Assembly (NCBI RefSeq): GCF_020360975.1
Contig: NW_025408682.1
Span: 310,001-374,000 of the forward strand
DNA length: 64,000 bases
DNA from: Hirsutella rhossiliensis
Lineage: Eukaryota > Ascomycota > Sordariomycetes > Hypocreales > Ophiocordycipitaceae
Direction: 5' to 3'
The notes beneath the pieces were generated by a model. The model had not been told where the DNA came from. It saw nothing but the letters and a program-made list of their open reading frames with translations, and searched no databases. Made by a program: the position numbers and the translations under genes. Positions 59,401-64,000 of this stretch are shown here, in pieces (the first letter of the stretch is position 1; every line of letters begins with the position of its first letter).

Positions 59401-61900
59401 TAAGCTAACCTTAGTAAAGTAAAATTACGCTATTTACGATAAAGAGATACTAGCGATTATTAGCTACCTTAAGTAATAGTAAGTAGAGCTCTAGAGCTAT
59501 AAGAGCTTTAAGGTTCTTATAGACTATAAGAATCTTAAGTACTTTATAACCTACTAGTACCTCTTAGAATAGTAAGCCCGCTAAGTAAAGTATCTCTTAC
59601 GCTTTAACTTCTCGATTAAGTACTAGCTAGGGCAGGACTCTATAGTCCTAGATATACTTTCCTAGAGGGATTAGGACTAGCCGACGGGAGCGGATATTAA
59701 GGCCTAGGATCTATAGCTTATCCTATAAGAAGCGCTATAGACTTATATAGGAGCTTCCTTAGTAAAGGAAGGCGCGGCGCTAACGGATAAGCCTTCCCCT
59801 ATACCTTTGCCTTAGCCTAGTAAGGAGGGATAGACTAGCCTAGGGGCGCGTACGGCGCGGGTATTTTAAGATAAGGTCCTCTAGCGCTTATAGGATAGGA
59901 TATTATCTCTAGACTATACCTATAAGAGCGTACGCCGCGCTATTAAGTCTAGCGCTTAACGCCTCGATCTAAAGCTAAAGCTAAAAGTATAAGTAGCCGA
60001 CTATTATATCGACCTATAAGGGCATTTATATTAGTAGGGGAGACTATAGGTACCGGGCGCGCTATATACTATAGAAGCTAGGGAGAAGGATAGACCGCCG
60101 GAGCTAAATAAATAGAACGAGCTCTAAGGGAAGCTAGTCTAGCTTATCTATAACTTTAGTATTATAGGCTACCTAAGTAGGTAGGGTATAGTAGTAGGCC
60201 TTATAAGGGAATTCTACTAGCCCCTCTTATAGTACTACGTTCGCCGCTTCCTTTATAACTACGATATTTATAGCTATACTAAGATTTAGAGGGCGTAGCT
60301 TAAGGGGCTACTTAAGTAGCTTTTAGTGCCTAACCGGTTCTATATATATATATAGATAGACTTTATAACGGACCTCCTACTTATAGAGGGCAGCAACCGC
60401 TATATATAGGTAATTAAGGACCGACTTAGTAAGTCTATAGTATTTATAAGAAGGTATAAGCAATAAGCGCAGGATCGGGTAATCGATAACGTAAGCGGAA
60501 AGATCGGTCGAAGGAGTATAGGGTAGGGTTTCGTCTGGAATTTATAACGAGCATATAAGGGGCTGAATAATATATTAAAAGAATAGCGTTGCAAAAGATG
60601 CTTATAAACTTTTTTCTATCTACTACTCCCAGGGAAATCCTTCGTCTTTTATAGACTATTGCTCGCCTACTAGTAGACCAATTAGTTAGCTTTCTAGCAC
60701 ATTCTATAGTGCTTAAAAAGCTCTATCTATAGTATATCTTCCTAACTTAGTAGGTGGTCTAATTATGGCGTGATGGTTGACGTAAGACTATGGGTTCTAG
60801 CATGAGTAGTGGATTTAACCAGAATGTTCTATGCCCTACCTATTCTCGTATCGCGGATATCTTCGGAACCGCTAGGCCCAAATAGGCAATAGGGTATCCG
60901 TTCTGCTCGTAATTAACTTATGCATTTTATGCATATTTTTGTTTGTAAGGATAGGCTTATCCTGACCCGCTTTCCCTAGAGGAAGGTATAGTTATCTAGT
61001 AGAGGTCTTTGTCTTTTAAGGGTTATTCCCTTAGACTATATTATAGAGCCTCTTTTTACTAGCTTATTCTATAAAGCCTCCCTATGCCTATTATTTCTTT
61101 ATAACAGTAAAATAGGAATATAAGGGTATATTCTTATAGTATTAGAGCTAATACTATTTATAAATATAGAGTCCTATATAAAGCGCTTCCTATAATACTA
61201 GGCCCGCTTATATAGCTAGCTAGCCTTTATTATAAGCGATAAGGGATCGAATTAGACTAGCTGCTTTTAGTAGTACCTATACTAGCTACTTTAAATTATA
61301 TAGCTACTTAGTACGGTATATTACTTATAGACTAATAGAGGGCCTAAGAGGGTTAACTAAAAAGTATAGGCTTACTTATAGGCTATTATAGCCTATAACT
61401 AAGTAGACTAAGACCGTTAGCTCCCTACGGCCTAACTTACGTTAAATAGTAAACTATATACCTTTATTAAGATAGCTCCTTTCTTTATAATATATAGCTT
61501 TAAACTACCCTTACTAGTTCCCTTTACTATAGACATAGTAGCGGAGTAGTATAGTAATTTATTACTAGAGGGCCGCGCCTCTATATTTATATAAAAGCTA
61601 TAAGAGACTATAGATTATTATTAATCCGCGATAGCCGCCGCGGCGTAAAATTAAGAGCGGCACGCTAATAAGACTAGGGCCCTAATAGATAGGTTTATAG
61701 TAAGAGATAAGGTATAGCTAGACCTCCGTAACTATAGGTCGGCACGGCTAAAAAAGAAGCTTAACTAGCTATATATATAGTTTATAGTATAGAGGGTTAT
61801 TAGCCTATAGGTTATAAAGCTCGATAGTCTCTTAATAAGGGTCTATAATAAGATTAACGTAAACCTCCTTTATAAAGCCTCCTTTAACCCTCTACCTAAA
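56455..61900 (+). pseudogene. Gypsy-1 copy C gag-pol relic
   Basis: It aligns with 15000-19640 of copy B across gag, protease, reverse transcriptase, RNase H and integrase. RIP stops are denser than in copy B, and an unrelated 699-bp insertion splits the integrase after 60444. No function remains. Confidence 0.78.
60445..61143. mobile_element. 699-bp insertion in copy C integrase, 9-bp duplication
   Basis: Copy C matches copy B on both sides (...AGTCTATAGTATT / AGAGCTAATAC...) but carries 699 extra bases here. TATAGTATT occurs at 60436-60444 and again at 61135-61143, a likely target duplication. The insert has normal composition in its middle (about 60450-61080), no coding frame, and only a short inverted end match (ATAAGAA). 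A non-autonomous DNA element, MULE- or hAT-like, fits best. Confidence 0.7.
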
Positions 61901-62259
61901 TAAGAAGTAGCGGACGCTTAACCGCTTATAATCGAGGTAAAGGGAGAGGATAAGTTTAAGGTTAAAGAGATATAGGCCGCGCGCTAAAAAAAGGTCGGTA
62001 GGGGGAAACGCTAGGAGGTCCTCGTTAAGTAGTATAGGTATCTCGACCCTATATAGGAACCTATATATAAGTTTATAGGAACTATAGCCCTTAATAAGTT
62101 TAAAGCCTTATTTAAAATAGTAGACGAGAATAATAGACTAATAGACTACTAATAGTAGCTTAGGCTAAGACTATAAAGTAAGTAAAGTAGAGTAGGTAGT
62201 TATAATAACGCGAGCGTAATAATATAAGTAGAGATAAAAATAGCGTTTATTTTAAGGCT

Positions 62260-63300
62260 AAGCCCTTAAACTACCTAGACCTACTCCTTATCCTTATCGT
62301 CGTCCGTATCCTTATTATCCTCCTCTACCTTATTAGCGGCGGCGGCGCTCTCTAAGGCGCTTAGGCGGCCTTCTAGGCCCGCGAGCTAGTCGGCGGTAGC
62401 GGCGGCTCTAGGGGCTCTAGGAGCGGGGGGGGCCCGGCTAGTAGCAGCGGCGGGGGCGGCGGCGGGCACGGCTAAGGGGACCGCCGATAGGGCGACGGAG
62501 GTAGTATTTCTAGTACCGGGAGAGTTAGTAGCGGAAGTAGAAGAGCTAGAGAAGAGGAACTTACTTAGGGACGAGGCCCTAGCGCTTAAGGGCGCGGAGA
62601 TTACGATAGGCGGCGGCGGTAGCGGTAAGGCGCTTCTTAGTAGCCCCCCGTGCCTACCTATGCGCGCCGGCCTTCTAAGCTAACGCTATAGCGAGTAGGA
62701 CGGGAGGCGCCGCCTTATAGGCGCGGCCGGCACGCGCGTACTAGTAATAATTACCGCTACGGCGGCGCCCGACTTAGTCGGCGTAGGGGAGCTCCTACGA
62801 CGCGTACTATATATAAGGGGCCGCGCGGGCGGCTCTAGCCTATACTTAGCGTTTATACTTTAAGAAGTTAGCGGAAAATAGCTACTATACTTACTAGGTA
62901 GCGGACTTACGGGGGTAGTAGAGGCGGAGGTAGGGGTAGAGGGGCCGTGCGTTATAGCCGGCGGCGGGGATAGTATCGTTATATAGAAAGGTAACGTAAG
63001 GGCGGCTAGCGTAGTAGAGGTAGAGGTAGCGGTAGTAGGCGCGGTCGCGGGGGCGCGGGTAAGAGTAGCGGTAGCGGTAGAGCCGTCGTCGGCTATACCT
63101 AGTACGGCGTCGACGAACGACTCTATACGCTCTAAGAAGGAGGAAGTAAGGGAGGGGGAGGTAGATATATCTATCGCGGAAGTTAGTATTATAGATTATA
63201 GCCTCCCGCTCTATAAAGCGGAGAACTTACTAGTTAAAGTTATTATTATTAAGGCTATTATTACTACTATAGCTACTACTATAAGTATATATTAATAAAG
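62260..63300 (-). pseudogene. Extra ORF block of Gypsy-1 copy C
   Basis: Counterpart of 20113-21175 in copy B: the same Ala/Pro-rich and Asp/Asn-rich ends on the minus strand, with the GC-rich centre conserved although the rest of the copy is TA-rich. Strand assignment is tentative, as in copy B. Confidence 0.4.
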
Positions 63301-63730
63301 CGGCCTATATAGCTAAGAACGAACTAATGCCTTAGGTAAAGCGGAACTTACTTATTACTATTACTACTATAGTTAAAGAAGGAGGAGAAGGAAAGGATAA
63401 AGGAAGGGGGGGATACCGCCTTATATACCCCTAGGTAGAGGAGGCTGCCTAAGGCTAAGGGGACGGGCAACCTAAGGCTTACGTAGGTCTAGGCCGGCCG
63501 CTAGCTACTTAAGGGCATATATAATAAGTCGCGCCCTTATTTAAACGGCTAGCTAGCTAATAAGTATAAAGCTTAGTTCTAGCTACCTAAGCTAAAGGGC
63601 GCGGGGATAATAGGGCTAGTAGGGCCTATACGATTAACGGGAAAGGGTAGGGTAGAGCTAGTAGTATAGGCCTAATAGTATAGAAGCCGTTAATTAAGTA
63701 ACGCCGCGCCGCGCTTAAGGGAGGGTATTA

Positions 63731-63916
63731 TATAAGAGTCTTTAACTATTATAGGTTATAGGCTTAGGCTACGGCCTAAGCTATATAGTTACGTATAAAG
63801 GGCCGGATCCTATATATATATATATAGGCTAGCCGTATATAAGAGAGCTTTATATAGCTTATTAATATTATCTTATAAATAGTACTTACGCTTATACCTT
63901 TACTTACTCTATAATA
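63731..63916 (+). repeat. Gypsy-1 copy C 3' LTR
   Basis: 186 bp, TATAAGAG...TATAATA, followed by the ATATA duplication. Confidence 0.88.
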
Positions 63917-63921
63917 ATATA

Positions 63922-64000
63922 AAGCTCTTTTATATATAGCTAGCTTATATATATATATATAGGATTTAGCCTTCTATATATAACTATATAGCTTAGGCTA
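63922..64000 (-). repeat. Inverted Gypsy-1 LTR (copy D), right piece, runs off window
   Basis: The reverse complement reads TAGCCTAAGCTATATAG... then AAATCCTATATATATATATA and AGAGCTTTATAT, matching the middle of the Gypsy-1 LTR. Together with 56203-56268 it is one LTR split by copy C. Whether a full minus-strand element follows cannot be seen. Confidence 0.78.

Larger units (their letters stand above)
56269..63916 (+). mobile_element. Gypsy-1 copy C, complete, RIP-mutated
   Basis: 186-bp LTRs at 56269-56454 and 63731-63916, with the direct repeat ATATA at 56264-56268 and 63917-63921. Same gene order as copy B, with zinc-knuckle remnant near 57460-57511, YIDNILIY near 58866-58895, integrase and the GC-rich extra block (62260-63300). 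It is about 680 bp longer than copy B because of an insertion at 60445-61143. More heavily mutated than copy B. Confidence 0.92.

Noticed and set aside
60400..60594. 64-codon minus-strand frame in the 699-bp insert
   Set aside because: It crosses the insert boundary into Gypsy-1 sequence, so it cannot be an ancestral gene of either.

Overview
The window looks like a transposon-dominated block of a filamentous ascomycete (Pezizomycotina) genome. Evidence: short introns (49-159 nt) with GT/AG ends and CTRAC-like branch sites; fungal families of Ty3/Gypsy, Copia, Tad-type LINE, pogo/Fot1, Tc1/mariner, Mutator-like and hAT-like elements; and long tracts stripped of CpA/TpG and flooded with TpA, with TAG/TAA where CAG/CAA would be expected. 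That last pattern is the signature of repeat-induced point mutation (RIP). Most long stretches without ORFs are therefore mutated transposons, not empty sequence.

Left block (1-27.5 kb). A Copia element (gag and 5' LTR, minus strand) is inserted in a truncated Ty3/Gypsy element, here called Gypsy-1 copy A, that ends at 5357. Next comes a second RIP-mutated Gypsy family (Gypsy-2, about 5.4-11.85 kb) carrying an unmutated pogo/Fot1 element (6597-8774). A solo Copia LTR (12670-13145, 5-bp target duplication) follows. Gypsy-1 copy B is complete (14814-21778: 186-bp LTRs, 5-bp duplication) and is nested in further RIP-mutated sequence ending in a third Gypsy LTR (25624-25882). A Mutator-like transposase follows (to about 27.53 kb), RIP-mutated only up to about 27.25 kb.

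Middle block (27.8-40.2 kb). Three elements with TA target duplications: a Tc1/mariner (27812-29329); a pogo relative (29360-37162) split by a Tad-like LINE (29416-35299) with a 14-bp duplication and an (ACT)n tail; and a third pogo relative (37440-40227) with a perfect ~100-bp terminal inverted repeat containing a hairpin.

Gene island (40.9-49.1 kb). Three genes look intact and free of RIP: a four-exon UbiA-family integral-membrane prenyltransferase/terpene cyclase (309 aa, minus), a single-exon Baeyer-Villiger-type flavin monooxygenase (534 aa, plus) and a five-exon BBE-like FAD-linked oxidase (489 aa, plus). Together they resemble a small cryptic terpenoid gene cluster: membrane prenyl chemistry followed by two flavin oxidations. 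A gag-only LTR element (43509-44712, duplication AGTCC) lies about 400 bp upstream of the monooxygenase, and a hAT-like MITE (49232-49552) lies downstream of the oxidase.

Right block (50-64 kb). More RIP-mutated repeats with a Gypsy-3-type LTR (51765-52021), then Gypsy-1 copy C, complete (56269-63916, duplication ATATA). Copy C carries a 699-bp insertion in its integrase and is itself inserted inside an inverted Gypsy-1 LTR (copy D), which runs off the right edge. Nearly all other open frames are shadows or degraded transposon proteins. No rRNA, tRNA, CRISPR array or bacterial-type feature was recognised.
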